Source: DATJSJ01 sp035504175 (GTDB lineage: Bacteria > Pseudomonadota > Alphaproteobacteria > Acetobacterales > Acetobacteraceae). From it: DNA of 30,042 nucleotides. The notes beneath the pieces are model-generated. The model was not told the DNA's origin. It did no database searches and saw nothing but the letters and a program-made list of their open reading frames with translations. The translations under genes were made by a program, and so were the position numbers. The number at the start of each line of letters is the position of its first letter. The first letter of the stretch is position 1. The stretch is taken from assembly GCA_035504175.1 (NCBI GenBank), contig DATJSJ010000243.1, positions 1 through 30,042 on the forward strand. The letters run 5' to 3'. Shown one piece after another: positions 15,283-22,863 of this stretch.

Positions 15283-16152
15283 ATGATGGATTGGGGCAGC
15301 CTGACCCGCGCCGAGCGGGATGCAGCGTATAACAACACCGGGGCCGTGCCGGACTCCGCCACCTACCACGCCGCACGCCGCGCCGCCTCGGACGCCTTCC
15401 GCGCCAAGCACGACCGCGCCCTCGACCTCCCCTACGGGGCGCGCGAGCGCAACCGGCTGGATTTGTTCCCCGGCGATGATCCCGCCGCCCCCTGCCTGGT
15501 GTTCATCCATGGCGGCTATTGGCAGATGAACAGCAAGGAGGGCTTCGCCAGCGTCGCCGCCGGCGTCGCGGCGCATGGCTGGTCGGCCGCCCTTCCTGGC
15601 TACTCGCTGGCCCCCGATGCCAGCCTGACCGACATCGTCGCGGAGATCCGCCAGGCGCTCGACTGGCTGGAGCAGCACGGGCCCGAATTCGGCGTCACCG
15701 GGCCGCTGATCGTCTCCGGCTGGTCGGCCGGCGGGCACCTGGCGGCCATGGCGCTCGATCACCGGGCAGTCGCCGGCGGCCTCGGCATCTCCGGCATCTA
15801 CGAGCTCGGGCCGCTGCGCGACACCTATCTCGATGCCAAGCTGCGGCTCTCGGACGCCGAGATCGCCGCCCTCTCCCCGCTTCGCCTGCCGGTCGTGCCC
15901 AAGCCCTTCCTGCTCGCCTACGGCACGGCCGAGCTGCCGGCGCTGATCGCCAACAGCCGCGAGTTGCACGCCCGGCGCAGCGCCGCGCACGCGCCGGGCC
16001 CGCTGCTGCCGCTCGCCGGGCGCCACCATTTCAGCATCCTGGCGGCGCTCGAGGAGCCCGCCGGCGAACTGACGCGCCAGGTGCTGCTGCTCGACCCGCG
16101 TCCGCCCGCGGTCCCTGCGCGGGAGAGGCCCATCCGCGAGCACGCCGCCTGA
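15283..16152 (+). CDS. Alpha/beta hydrolase, kynurenine formamidase-like
   Basis: 289 residues. The oxyanion-hole motif H76-G-G-Y-W and the nucleophile elbow G-W-S148-A-G-G are the signature of the arylformamidase/esterase (HGGXW) branch of the alpha/beta hydrolases. The catalytic histidine is probably H248 or H249 in the GRHHFSIL segment. Such enzymes hydrolyse N-formylkynurenine or small aryl esters and amides. No tryptophan or kynurenine genes are nearby, so the substrate is open. Two start codons in tandem (ATG 15283 and 15286) follow GGGAGG at 15275-15280; spacing favours 15286. It is divergent from the LysR gene, which may regulate it. The stop is only 33 bp from the 3' end of the opposing tRNA-Arg. 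Confidence 0.85.
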   Translation: MMDWGSLTRAERDAAYNNTGAVPDSATYHAARRAASDAFRAKHDRALDLPYGARERNRLDLFPGDDPAAPCLVFIHGGYWQMNSKEGFASVAAGVAAHGWSAALPGYSLAPDASLTDIVAEIRQALDWLEQHGPEFGVTGPLIVSGWSAGGHLAAMALDHRAVAGGLGISGIYELGPLRDTYLDAKLRLSDAEIAALSPLRLPVVPKPFLLAYGTAELPALIANSRELHARRSAAHAPGPLLPLAGRHHFSILAALEEPAGELTRQVLLLDPRPPAVPARERPIREHAA

Positions 16153-16184
16153 ACGGCGGGCGAAGGAAACTGCGCTGCGCCGGG

Positions 16185-16261
16185 TGGCGACCCCGGCAGG
16201 ACTTGAACCTGCGACTCGCGGATTAGAAATCCGCTGCTCTATCCAGCTGAGCTACGGGGCC
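16185..16261 (-). tRNA. tRNA-Arg (anticodon TCT)
   Basis: The minus strand reads as a full tRNA. The acceptor stem GGCCCCG pairs with CGGGGTC (one G-U), followed by discriminator G and an encoded CCA. The D-arm is AGCTCAGCTGGATAGAGC. The anticodon stem GGATT/AATCC has loop bases giving TCT. The T-arm is GCAGGTTCAAGTCCTGC. Anticodon TCT reads AGA/AGG arginine codons, rare in GC-rich genomes. It lies 59 bp downstream of the NDUFS4-like gene on the same strand. Confidence 0.95.
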
Positions 16262-16320
16262 GGACGCGCCTGGACGCGAGGCACATCTAGCATCGGTCCC
16301 GGCCCCTGCCCATCGGGCGG

Positions 16321-16626
16321 TCAGTGCGTCCAGTTCTCCGCCCGGCCGAAGCGGAAATTGTCGGCATAGGCCTTCGGTCGCGTGCGGCGTGGCGGCGGCA
16401 GTTCGAGATCGTACTGGATCCCCTCGCGCTGCGCATACGCCACCGCCTCGTCGCGGGTGTCGAAAATCAGGTGTAGTTGCTGACGCGTGTCGCCGCCGCC
16501 CCACCAGCCCATCAGGAAATCGTTGCGCTGGCGATGAGATGGCTCCCAGTCCAGCACCCACTCGCCGGTCTGCGCCACTCCCGATTGCATGGCCGTCTTC
16601 GGCCGCTGATAGATGCGAGCCCGCAT
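16321..16626 (-). CDS. ETC complex I subunit-like protein (NDUFS4 family)
   Basis: 101 residues, the usual size for the alphaproteobacterial family related to mitochondrial NDUFS4, an accessory subunit that stabilises the NADH-binding module of complex I. The pattern ARIYQRPKTAMQSG, then WVLDWEP, then LMGWWGGGDT, then LIFDTRDEAVAYAQREGIQYDL and a C-terminal KAYADNFRF..ENWTH follows the family from end to end. The frame stays open upstream into the tRNA-Pro gene, so the ATG at 16626, 21 bp after the tRNA's CCA end, is the credible start. It is sandwiched between tRNA-Pro and tRNA-Arg on the same strand and may be expressed from a processed tRNA-mRNA transcript. No other nuo genes are in the window, as is normal for this accessory gene. 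Confidence 0.88.
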   Translation of the reverse strand: MRARIYQRPKTAMQSGVAQTGEWVLDWEPSHRQRNDFLMGWWGGGDTRQQLHLIFDTRDEAVAYAQREGIQYDLELPPPRRTRPKAYADNFRFGRAENWTH

Positions 16627-16647
16627 CCGCCCCCGCCCTCCTGCCGC

Positions 16648-16725
16648 TGGTCGGGGCGGCCGGATTCGAACCGGCGGCCTCGTGTACCCAAAACACGCGC
16701 GCTGACCAGGCTGCGCCACGCCCCG
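16648..16725 (-). tRNA. tRNA-Pro (anticodon TGG)
   Basis: The minus strand gives the acceptor stem CGGGGCG paired with CGCCCCG, discriminator A and encoded CCA. The D-arm is GCGCAGCCTGGTCAGCGC, the anticodon stem CGTGT/ACACG has loop TTTGGGT, and the T-arm is CCGGTTCGAATCCGG. Loop positions give anticodon TGG, proline. It lies between the DUF192 gene and the NDUFS4-like gene. Confidence 0.95.
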
Positions 16726-16826
16726 AAATCGGGCGCAAGCTATGGGCAGCGCCGGACCGGTGCAAGCCCGCACTGTCCGAAGCGCCGGGCGACGCCCAAC
16801 GGGCGCGCTCTACCCGCCGCCCGGCG

Positions 16827-17318
16827 TCACGGCGCCGTCCCGAGCGACTTGTTCAAAACCTTGTCGCCGACGCGGATGTCGAGCTTCGCCGTGACGCCAC
16901 CCGCCAGTTCCAGCGTCGCCGCCACCGGCCCGCCGCTGTCGATCACCGCGAGCGATTCCGGCACCGTGTCCTCGGCGATGTGCCGGATCGTGCCGTCCGA
17001 ATTGATGAACACCATGTCGAGCGGCACCAGCGTGTTGCGCATCCACATCTGGCTCTCCCGCGACGCCCCCCAGACGAACAGCATCCCACCCGTCGGCGGC
17101 ACGCTCTTGCGGAACATCAGCCCGGTGATCTGCTGCTCTGCCGTCCGCGCCACCTCCACGTCGAAATCCAGATGCCGCCCGTCATGCGTCACGATGACGA
17201 GTTTTTCCTTTGCCAGCTCCGGCTGCGGACCGGTCGGCTCCGTTTGCGCCAGCGCGATCTGCAGCGCTCCGAGCCCACCCAGCGACAGGGCGGCGGCGAG
17301 TAAAGGTCGGCGTCTCAT
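16827..17318 (-). CDS. DUF192 domain protein, exported
   Basis: 163 residues. An N-terminal signal peptide (MRRRPLLAAALSLGGLGALQIALAQ) leads into a DUF192 domain from about residue 45. The hallmarks are present: GLMFRKSVPPTGGMLFVWG, then MWMRNTLVPLDMVFINSDGTI, and the final VKLDIRVGD-like strand. The domain's biochemical role is not established; many members are periplasmic. The start codon overlaps the stop of the HDAC-like gene as ATGA, so the two are translationally coupled. The stop lies 101 bp before the tRNA-Pro 5' end. Confidence 0.9.
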   Translation of the reverse strand: MRRRPLLAAALSLGGLGALQIALAQTEPTGPQPELAKEKLVIVTHDGRHLDFDVEVARTAEQQITGLMFRKSVPPTGGMLFVWGASRESQMWMRNTLVPLDMVFINSDGTIRHIAEDTVPESLAVIDSGGPVAATLELAGGVTAKLDIRVGDKVLNKSLGTAP

Positions 17319-18472
17319 GCGGTCGGCGTCTCCTGCAGGGCCTGCTCGGCCAGGCGCTTGATCGCGTCGCGCACCACCCCCTCGCGGGGCGCGTCGCGCA
17401 GCGTCGTGAACCAATGCTCGGGGGGGTTGCGGCCCGCCGCGCGGTTGTAAGTCAGCGCCCGCAGCACTGCCTCCGCCGCTGGCGGAAGCCGCTCCGGAAT
17501 CGCGAACCGATTGAGCGTCGCCCACACCCCGGCCCAGCAGCGCCCGACCGTCCAGGGATTGTAGCCGCCGCCCCCCGTCACCACCAGCGCCGCACCCGAC
17601 CCTCGCGCGAACGCGCCTAGCGCTGCCACCACCGCCCAATGCGCGTTGTTGGACAGCGCGAGCCGCGACAGCGGATCCTCCTCCAGCGCATCCGCGCCAC
17701 ATTGCAGCATGATCGCCTGCGGCCGATGCGCGCGGATCAGCGGCAGCACCGCCTCGCCCATCAGCCAGCGCATCTCGCTGTCGTTGAAGCCGGGCGGCAC
17801 CGGAAAATTCCGCGCCGCACCCCCCGCCCGGTCGGAGGCAAGCCCGGTGCGCGGCCAGCGCGCCTGCTCATGGACGCTGATCGTGAGAACGCGGTCGTCG
17901 TTGTGGAACGCGTCCTGCACGCCATCGCCGTGATGCGCGTCGATGTCGAGATACACCAGCCGCTCCAGCCCACAATCGAGCCAGGTCAGCAGGCCGAGCA
18001 CCGGGTCGTTCAGGTAGCAGAACCCAGCGGCGCGATCCGGCCTGCCGTGATGCGTGCCGCCGCCCGGACAGTGCACAGCGCCACCCCGTACGATGCCACC
18101 CTGGGCGGTCAGCCGCGCCGCCAGCATCATCCCACCCGCCGAGGTCATCGGGCGGCGATAGATCTCCGGATAGACCGGGTTGCTGTCCGCACCGATGCGA
18201 AACCGCAGCCGGTCGGCCTCGCTCACCGCCTGCAGCGCCTCCGCCCGGCGCAGCGCCGCGACATAGGCCGGCGCGTGGAAGCGGGCGACCTGGTCCGGTG
18301 TCGCCAGCGGCGCGGTGAGGAACACGGCATCCGGCAGCCAGCCGAGAGCGCGGCAGAGATCGGTGCAGGTCGAGACGCGCGGAATCGCCAGCGGATGGCC
18401 GGGGCCGTAGGTGGAGCGGCGATAGATCTCGCTGCCGATGTAGAGCGGGCGGTCGTGGGTGGACGGAGGCAA
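17315..18472 (-). CDS. Histone deacetylase family protein (AcuC-like deacetylase/amidohydrolase)
   Basis: About 385 residues if the TTG at 18472 is the start. This is a zinc-dependent arginase/deacetylase-fold enzyme with an intact active site: GGGTHHG (tandem His), LDIDAHHGDGVQD (Zn-binding Asp and His), CGADALEEDPLSRL (second Zn Asp) and GGGGYNP (transition-state Tyr). The N-terminal IGSEIYRRSTYGPGHPLAIPRV is the usual beginning of this family in alphaproteobacteria. That start is chosen because the remaining upstream open frame (to 18634) runs through the R2 repeat at 18480-18523. A classical ribosome site is not obvious. AcuC-like protein deacetylation is the default call. Acetylpolyamine amidohydrolases share the fold, and polyamine genes lie in the same window, so that alternative should be kept. 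Confidence 0.85.
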   Translation of the reverse strand: MPPSTHDRPLYIGSEIYRRSTYGPGHPLAIPRVSTCTDLCRALGWLPDAVFLTAPLATPDQVARFHAPAYVAALRRAEALQAVSEADRLRFRIGADSNPVYPEIYRRPMTSAGGMMLAARLTAQGGIVRGGAVHCPGGGTHHGRPDRAAGFCYLNDPVLGLLTWLDCGLERLVYLDIDAHHGDGVQDAFHNDDRVLTISVHEQARWPRTGLASDRAGGAARNFPVPPGFNDSEMRWLMGEAVLPLIRAHRPQAIMLQCGADALEEDPLSRLALSNNAHWAVVAALGAFARGSGAALVVTGGGGYNPWTVGRCWAGVWATLNRFAIPERLPPAAEAVLRALTYNRAAGRNPPEHWFTTLRDAPREGVVRDAIKRLAEQALQETPTA

Positions 18473-18479
18473 GGCAACG

Positions 18480-18523
18480 CCAGGGGCTTCGCCCCTGGAC
18501 CCCACTGGGGCCTCAGGCCCCAG
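18480..18523 (-). repeat. R2 twin-hairpin leader element, copy B
   Basis: Two triloop hairpins, CCAGGGGC-TTC-GCCCCTGG (18480-18498) and CTGGGGCC-TCA-GGCCCCAG (18505-18523), followed on the plus strand by ACCCCAT. Read in the direction of the HDAC-like gene, the order (GGCC-type hairpin, then GGGGC-type hairpin, then gene) matches copies A and C. It ends only 8 bases from the proposed start codon, so it must affect translation or the true start lies elsewhere. Confidence 0.75.
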
Positions 18524-18669
18524 ACCCCATGACTCAAGACTGCAGATCCGAACGCTCCTCAGACCAACCGGGCCGCGACGCCGGCCGCCACCATCCTGCC
18601 TGGGATGACGACGCTGGTCACGCCTGCCCGGCACGCACCACCGGCGGAAGCGCCGGCGCCCGCGTGCGA

Positions 18670-19206
18670 TCAGGCCTGGCGACGGCGACGCAGCGCGCCG
18701 AGGCCGACCAGGGCGGTGCCGAGCAGGGCAAGGGACGCCGGCTCGGGAACCGGCGCCGGGGTCACGGCGAAGGTCCCGACACCGAAGCCGCCGGCCGTCG
18801 TGATCTCACCGTAGTTGTTGCCCGGCGTGACCACCGAGCCCGGCGCGTAGAAGCCGTAGATGTCGAACTTGTCGCCGCTCGCGTCGGTGAAGCCGAGGCC
18901 GTTCGGGTCAAGGTACGACGTGCTGGCCGGGAACAGCAGGTTGTCGTTGCCCCCGCCGAAGGCAGGGTAGCTGCCCGGCGCGAGCAGGCTCGTGATCGCC
19001 TGCCCGCCGATCGTGCCGCTGATGCCAGTGACGAGCAGCCCGCCACCCTGGGCAACCCCGGTGGTCAGCGTGCCCGAGCCATCGAAGCTGAACCCGCCCA
19101 GGCTCGCAGCAGGCCCGGTCAGGGTGAAGTTATACACGTCTGCATGAGCCGGCACGGCGCCCAGCGCGAGGGCCAGAACAGCGGCGGCATAGAACGAATT
19201 GCGCAA
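18670..19206 (-). CDS. PEP-CTERM sorting domain-containing exported protein
   Basis: 178 residues from a TTG at 19206, which has AAGGAGA six bases upstream. The longer frame to ATG 19248 is rejected because that ATG lies within the sigma-54 promoter. The protein has a signal peptide (RNSFYAAAVLALALGAVPAHA), a small beta-rich middle of about 120 residues with many Gly, Ser and Thr, and a C-terminal sorting tail: V-P-E-P-A-S, a hydrophobic helix (LALLGTALVGLGAL) and R-R-R-R-Q-A. PEP-CTERM tails are recognised and cleaved by exosortase/XrtA-type proteases and are linked to exopolysaccharide export. No exosortase is in the window, so the processing enzyme must be elsewhere. Function of the middle domain is unknown. 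Confidence 0.88.
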   Translation of the reverse strand: MRNSFYAAAVLALALGAVPAHADVYNFTLTGPAASLGGFSFDGSGTLTTGVAQGGGLLVTGISGTIGGQAITSLLAPGSYPAFGGGNDNLLFPASTSYLDPNGLGFTDASGDKFDIYGFYAPGSVVTPGNNYGEITTAGGFGVGTFAVTPAPVPEPASLALLGTALVGLGALRRRRQA

Positions 19207-19239
19207 GACAGTCTCCTTCGTGAGCAACGAGGGAGATGT

Positions 19240-19256
19240 AGCAATCATTGTGCCAA
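19240..19256 (-). promoter_or_regulatory. Sigma-54 (-24/-12) promoter of the PEP-CTERM gene
   Basis: On the minus strand the sequence is TTGGCACAATGATTGCT. This matches the sigma-54 consensus YTGGCACGrNNNTTGCW at all fixed positions but one, with the obligatory GG and GC spaced by 10 bases. The expected start of transcription is near 19230, leaving a leader of about 24 nt that contains AAGGAGA and the TTG start at 19206. PEP-CTERM genes in other bacteria are known to be controlled by the sigma-54 activator PrsR with kinase PrsK. Confidence 0.75.
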
Positions 19257-19869
19257 CAGAGAAAACATACGCAAATCAACACTTACGGGCAGTCAGAAAA
19301 ATGCAATAATAATGCACGTGTAAAATGAGCAGACAGGGCATTCTTCCCAAAACTTTCAATTACATTGCTCATGCAACAAAGCAAACATGCTTCGAGGTCG
19401 AACTGACTTGCCGCGGTTGAGGCCATTCATCCACTGGAGGCCTCGCTCCTCACGCCCGCCAAATCACTCCTGTTCTTAAAGACAATCCCTCGCGGTGGCG
19501 GAACTCTGGAGTGCCACTTCCGCCATACGCAAATCCTGGCACCCCCGCCTCGGACTCGGCGGGTCTCCATCTCCCGTATGTCAGACGCGCCCCGCTACGG
19601 GCAGCAGCAGGGCGAGGCTCCACGCGGTCAGATCCGCTCGCCAGCCTGCGAGCCGGGCAGGATCTCTACCCCGGCGTGGACGCCATCGAGCGCCGGCCCC
19701 GGCACGTCCCGCCGGTGCCAGCCGGATCACGCCAGGCAGGACGGAGCGAGACAAGCCGGCCTGTCGCGTCGCCCGATCCGCTGCGCATGGCCGCGCAGCA
19801 CGGCGGCGGACGGTGCGGTCCGGCGCCGCCGGAATGCCGCAAGCCCTGTCACCCGCACTCGCCGCCGCT
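19257..19869. other. Gene-free region between PEP-CTERM and ABC ATPase genes
   Basis: About 610 bp without a credible gene. Positions 19257-19490 are the most A/T-rich of the window, consistent with an upstream activator region for the sigma-54 promoter; it contains the dyad TTGC-TCAT-GCAA near 19366-19377. Positions 19490-19869 return to high GC; open frames there have no recognisable protein features. An 8-bp inverted repeat (TGGCGGAA 19496-19503 / TTCCGCCA 19518-19525) is the only other structure seen. Confidence 0.5.
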
Positions 19870-20976
19870 TCAGATGATCCGCGTGTCGGCCACCGCCCAC
19901 TCGATCACCGCCGGCTCGGCGGCAACGAACACCGGCATGCCGGCACGATGCTGCTGCTTTACCGTGAGCGTCGGTCCGTGCGCCGCCTGCACGAGATACC
20001 GCACCATTTCGCCCATGAAGACCGTCTCGCGCACCGTCACAGGCAGCGCGTTCGCGTCGGGATGCCCGCTCGCCTGGCGCTGCACGCTGATCTTCTCCGG
20101 CCGCACCATGCACAGCCGGGAACCGTTCGCCCCCGCCGCCGCGGCGCGAATCTCCGTCGGCCCGAGCCGCAGCCGCGCCGACCCGTCCGGCGCCGCGCCG
20201 ACCGGATCCGCCTCCAGCAGGTTCGCCTCGCCGATGAACGAGGCAACGAAGCGGTTGCACGGCGCGTCATAAAGCGCGCCCGGCGCCTCGATCTGCTCGA
20301 TGCGCCCGTGATTCATCACCGCCACCCGATCCGACATCACCAGCGCCTCGCGCTGGTCGTGCGTGACGAAGACGAAGGTGATGCCGAGCCGCTCGTGCAG
20401 CCGCTTGATCTCGAGCACCAGCTCCTCGCGCAACTGCTTGTCCAGCGCCGAGAGCGGCTCGTCCATCAGCAGTACGGGCGGATTGAATACGATCGCCCGC
20501 GCAATCGCCACGCGCTGCTGCTGCCCGCCGGAGAGCTGCCGCGGGTAGCGCCCCTCCAGCCCGGAGAGCTTGACCAGCTCCAGCATCCGCGCCACCCGCT
20601 GACGCGCCTCGGCCTTGTCGACGCCGCGCTGGCGCAGCGGGAAGGCGATGTTCTCGCCGACCGTCAGGTGCGGGAATAGAGCGTAGTTCTGGAACACCAT
20701 GCCGAGGTTGCGGCGATGCGGCGGCGTCCGTGTCACCGGCCGTGCGTCGATCAGGATCTCGCCGGTCGTGGGCGCGTCGAATCCCGCCACCATCATCAGC
20801 GTCGTCGACTTGCCCGAGCCCGAAGGGCCGAGCAGGGTGATGAATTCTCCGGCCCGGATCTCGAGATCGAGCCCGGCGATCGCGGTGACGCTGCCATAGG
20901 TCTTGGAAATGCCGCGCAGTGAAATGGCCGCGCCGGACGGCGCGCGGGGCGTCTCGCCGTCCCTGCCAGCCTGCAT
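19870..20976 (-). CDS. ABC transporter ATP-binding protein, spermidine/putrescine (PotA) type
   Basis: 368 residues. The Walker A motif GPSGSGKST is at 50-58, followed by Q-loop FQNYALFPH, signature LSGGQQQR, Walker B LLMDEPLSALD and H-loop VTHDQREAL, all canonical. A TOBE-like C-terminal domain runs from about residue 260. The ATG at 20976 has a GGGAGAGGGG ribosome site and a sigma-70-like promoter 30-60 bp upstream. It is divergent from, but clearly part of, the permease-permease-binding protein set starting at 21129, because that set lacks its own ATPase. The frame closes with ADTRII at 19870. Confidence 0.93.
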   Translation of the reverse strand: MQAGRDGETPRAPSGAAISLRGISKTYGSVTAIAGLDLEIRAGEFITLLGPSGSGKSTTLMMVAGFDAPTTGEILIDARPVTRTPPHRRNLGMVFQNYALFPHLTVGENIAFPLRQRGVDKAEARQRVARMLELVKLSGLEGRYPRQLSGGQQQRVAIARAIVFNPPVLLMDEPLSALDKQLREELVLEIKRLHERLGITFVFVTHDQREALVMSDRVAVMNHGRIEQIEAPGALYDAPCNRFVASFIGEANLLEADPVGAAPDGSARLRLGPTEIRAAAAGANGSRLCMVRPEKISVQRQASGHPDANALPVTVRETVFMGEMVRYLVQAAHGPTLTVKQQHRAGMPVFVAAEPAVIEWAVADTRII

Positions 20977-21006
20977 GCGCGGAACCCCTCTCCCGCCAGG
21001 ATCCGG

Positions 21007-21035
21007 ATTATGTTGGCCCGCCCCATGCTTGTCGA
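21007..21035 (-). promoter_or_regulatory. Sigma-70-like promoter of the ABC ATPase
   Basis: On the minus strand TCGACA (21035-21030) and CATAAT (21012-21007) are separated by 17 bases. Transcription would begin near 21000, 24 nt before the ATG at 20976. It forms a back-to-back pair with the plus-strand promoter at 21073-21100 and shares its -10 sequence. Confidence 0.6.
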
Positions 21036-21072
21036 GCCGGGCGTGCCGCGGCGCGGCGGCCCGGGGCCGGCG

Positions 21073-21100
21073 TTGACGCTGCCGGGCTTATCCTCATAAT
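21073..21100 (+). promoter_or_regulatory. Sigma-70-like promoter of the permease operon
   Basis: TTGACG (21073-21078), a 16-base spacer, and CATAAT (21095-21100). The predicted start near 21107 gives a leader of about 22 nt with GAGG before the ATG at 21129. Each box is one base from consensus. Confidence 0.65.
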
Positions 21101-21128
21101 CCCGGCGACACGATCCGGGCGAGGCAGC

Positions 21129-21980
21129 ATGCGCCCAGGCGCCGCCACGACTCCGCTGGTCTCCACCGAGCTCGCCCGCTCGCTGCTGCTCGTCGGCCCG
21201 CTGCTGGTCTATCTGGCGCTGTTCTATGCCTACCCGCTGCTCGGCATGCTGTCGCAAAGCGTGCACCAGAAGGTCTGGACCTTCGCCGCTTTCGCCGAGC
21301 TCTTGAACAGCGAGGTGTTCTGGCGCGTCATGGCGATCACCGGCCGCATCGCCGTGCTGACGACACTGTTCTGCCTGTTGCTTGCCTATCCTCTCGCCTT
21401 CTTCCTCGCCCGGCGCAGCCGTGCCACCGCCAACCTGCTGCTGATTCTGGTGCTGATCCCGTTCTGGACCAGCATCCTGGTGCGCACCTACGCCTGGATG
21501 GTGCTGCTCGGCCGCAACGGCATCATCAACAACGCGCTGATCGCATTCGGCCTGATCCCGCGCCCGCTGACCATGCTGAACACGCGCTTCGCCGTCTACG
21601 TCGCCATGGTGCACGTGCTGCTGCCGTTCATGGTGCTGCCGCTGTACGCCACGTTCAGCGCGATGGACTGGCGGCTGGTGCAGGCGGCGCAAGGGCTCGG
21701 CGCGCGCCCGCTCGCGGTGTTCCGCCAGGTGCTGCTGCCGCTGTCGCTGCCCGGCGTGTCCGCCGGCTGCATCCTGGTCTTCACGCTCGCCATCGGCTTC
21801 TACATCACGCCGGCGCTGGTCGGCGGCCCGTCCGACGTCATGATCTCGATTCTGATCAGCGACGAGGTTGGTGTGCTGAAATGGCCGCTCGCCGCCGCGA
21901 TGGCGGTGGTGCTGCTCGCCGTCGTCCTGGCACTGTTCGCCGCCTTCTCCCGCGTCGTGCGCATCGACAAGGTGTTCTGA
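21129..21980 (+). CDS. ABC transporter permease (PotB-like)
   Basis: 283 residues with six membrane segments, the first at LLLVGPLLVYLALFYAYPLLGML. The IPFWTSILVRTYAWM stretch is a strong PotB/PotH marker. The EAA loop, which binds the ATPase, appears as QAAQGLGARPLAVFRQVLLPLSLPG, and the C-terminal GFYITPALVGGPSDVMIS is also typical. The ATG at 21129 is preferred to an upstream in-frame start at 20919 because that extension crosses the divergent promoters and the ATPase gene. The next permease starts 3 bp after this stop. Confidence 0.92.
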   Translation: MRPGAATTPLVSTELARSLLLVGPLLVYLALFYAYPLLGMLSQSVHQKVWTFAAFAELLNSEVFWRVMAITGRIAVLTTLFCLLLAYPLAFFLARRSRATANLLLILVLIPFWTSILVRTYAWMVLLGRNGIINNALIAFGLIPRPLTMLNTRFAVYVAMVHVLLPFMVLPLYATFSAMDWRLVQAAQGLGARPLAVFRQVLLPLSLPGVSAGCILVFTLAIGFYITPALVGGPSDVMISILISDEVGVLKWPLAAAMAVVLLAVVLALFAAFSRVVRIDKVF

Positions 21981-21983
21981 ACC

Positions 21984-22823
21984 GTGCCCGGCAACACGCG
22001 GATCCGGCCGGGTGCGATTCTGCTGGGAATTTATGTCGTCCTGATCTTCGCCTATCTGGTCTTCCCGGTGCTGGTGATCATTCCGCTCTCGTTTTCGTCG
22101 GGCAAGTTCCTGACCTTCCCGCCGCCCGGTTTCAGCCTCCGCTGGTACGCGAATTTCTTCGGCCGCGGCGAATGGACCGGCTCGGCCTGGCTCAGCATCT
22201 GGGTCGGGCTGTCGGTCACGGTGATGTCCGTGCTGCTCGGCACGCCGGCGGCGATCGCACTGGTGCGCGGACGCTTCCCCGGCCGCCGCCTGGTGCTCGC
22301 CTTCATCCTCTCACCGGTCATCGCGCCGGGCATCATCGTCGCGATCGGCGTCTACTTCGCCTACGCGCAGTTCGGCCTGGTCGGCCACCCCTTCGCGCTT
22401 GTGCTGGCGCATGTCTGCCTCGCCGTGCCCTTCGTCGTGATCAACGTCTCGACGTCGCTGCAGGGCGTCGACCGGCGCATCGAACAGGCAGCGCAGAGTC
22501 TCGGTGCGACTCCCTGGGCGACCTTCCGCCAGGTCACCCTGCCGCTGATCCGGCCGGGCATTTTCGCTGGCGCCGTCTTCGCCTTCATCACCTCGTTCGA
22601 CGAGCTGCTGGTGGCGCTGTTCCTGTCCGGCACCACGGCGGTGACGCTGCCGCGGCGCATGTGGGAGCAGATCCGCTTCGATATCGATCCCACCATCGCG
22701 GCGGTCTCGACCTTGCTGATCACGCTGACTTCGTGCCTGCTGGTCGGCACCGAACTGCTGCGCCGCCGCACCGAGCGCGCCCGCACCCGCCCGCTGGCCG
22801 AGCTTGCCCCGACCGATGCGTGA
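21984..22823 (+). CDS. ABC transporter permease (PotC-like)
   Basis: 279 residues from a GTG 3 bp after the previous stop, so translation is probably coupled. Six membrane segments; the first (LLGIYVVLIFAYLVFPVLVIIPLSF) and the following FPPPGFSLRWYANFF are the PotC/PotI pattern. The EAA loop is EQAAQSLGATPWATFRQVTLPLIRPG, then FITSFDELLVALFLSG, the characteristic 'SFDE' stretch. It pairs with the 21129 permease. The binding-protein gene follows after 40 bp. Confidence 0.92.
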   Translation: MPGNTRIRPGAILLGIYVVLIFAYLVFPVLVIIPLSFSSGKFLTFPPPGFSLRWYANFFGRGEWTGSAWLSIWVGLSVTVMSVLLGTPAAIALVRGRFPGRRLVLAFILSPVIAPGIIVAIGVYFAYAQFGLVGHPFALVLAHVCLAVPFVVINVSTSLQGVDRRIEQAAQSLGATPWATFRQVTLPLIRPGIFAGAVFAFITSFDELLVALFLSGTTAVTLPRRMWEQIRFDIDPTIAAVSTLLITLTSCLLVGTELLRRRTERARTRPLAELAPTDA

Positions 22824-22863
22824 CGCCGTTGCCAACCTTGGTTCATAACAGGAGCGCCCCACG

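Noticed and set aside
18670..19248. ATG 19248 as start of the PEP-CTERM gene
   Set aside because: This ATG lies inside the sigma-54 -24/-12 element and upstream of the predicted transcript start; TTG 19206 has AAGGAGA and begins a clean signal peptide.
19495..19869. Possible pseudogene in the GC-rich part of the gene-free region
   Set aside because: Frames on both strands were read; no stretch resembles a known family and stops interrupt each reading.
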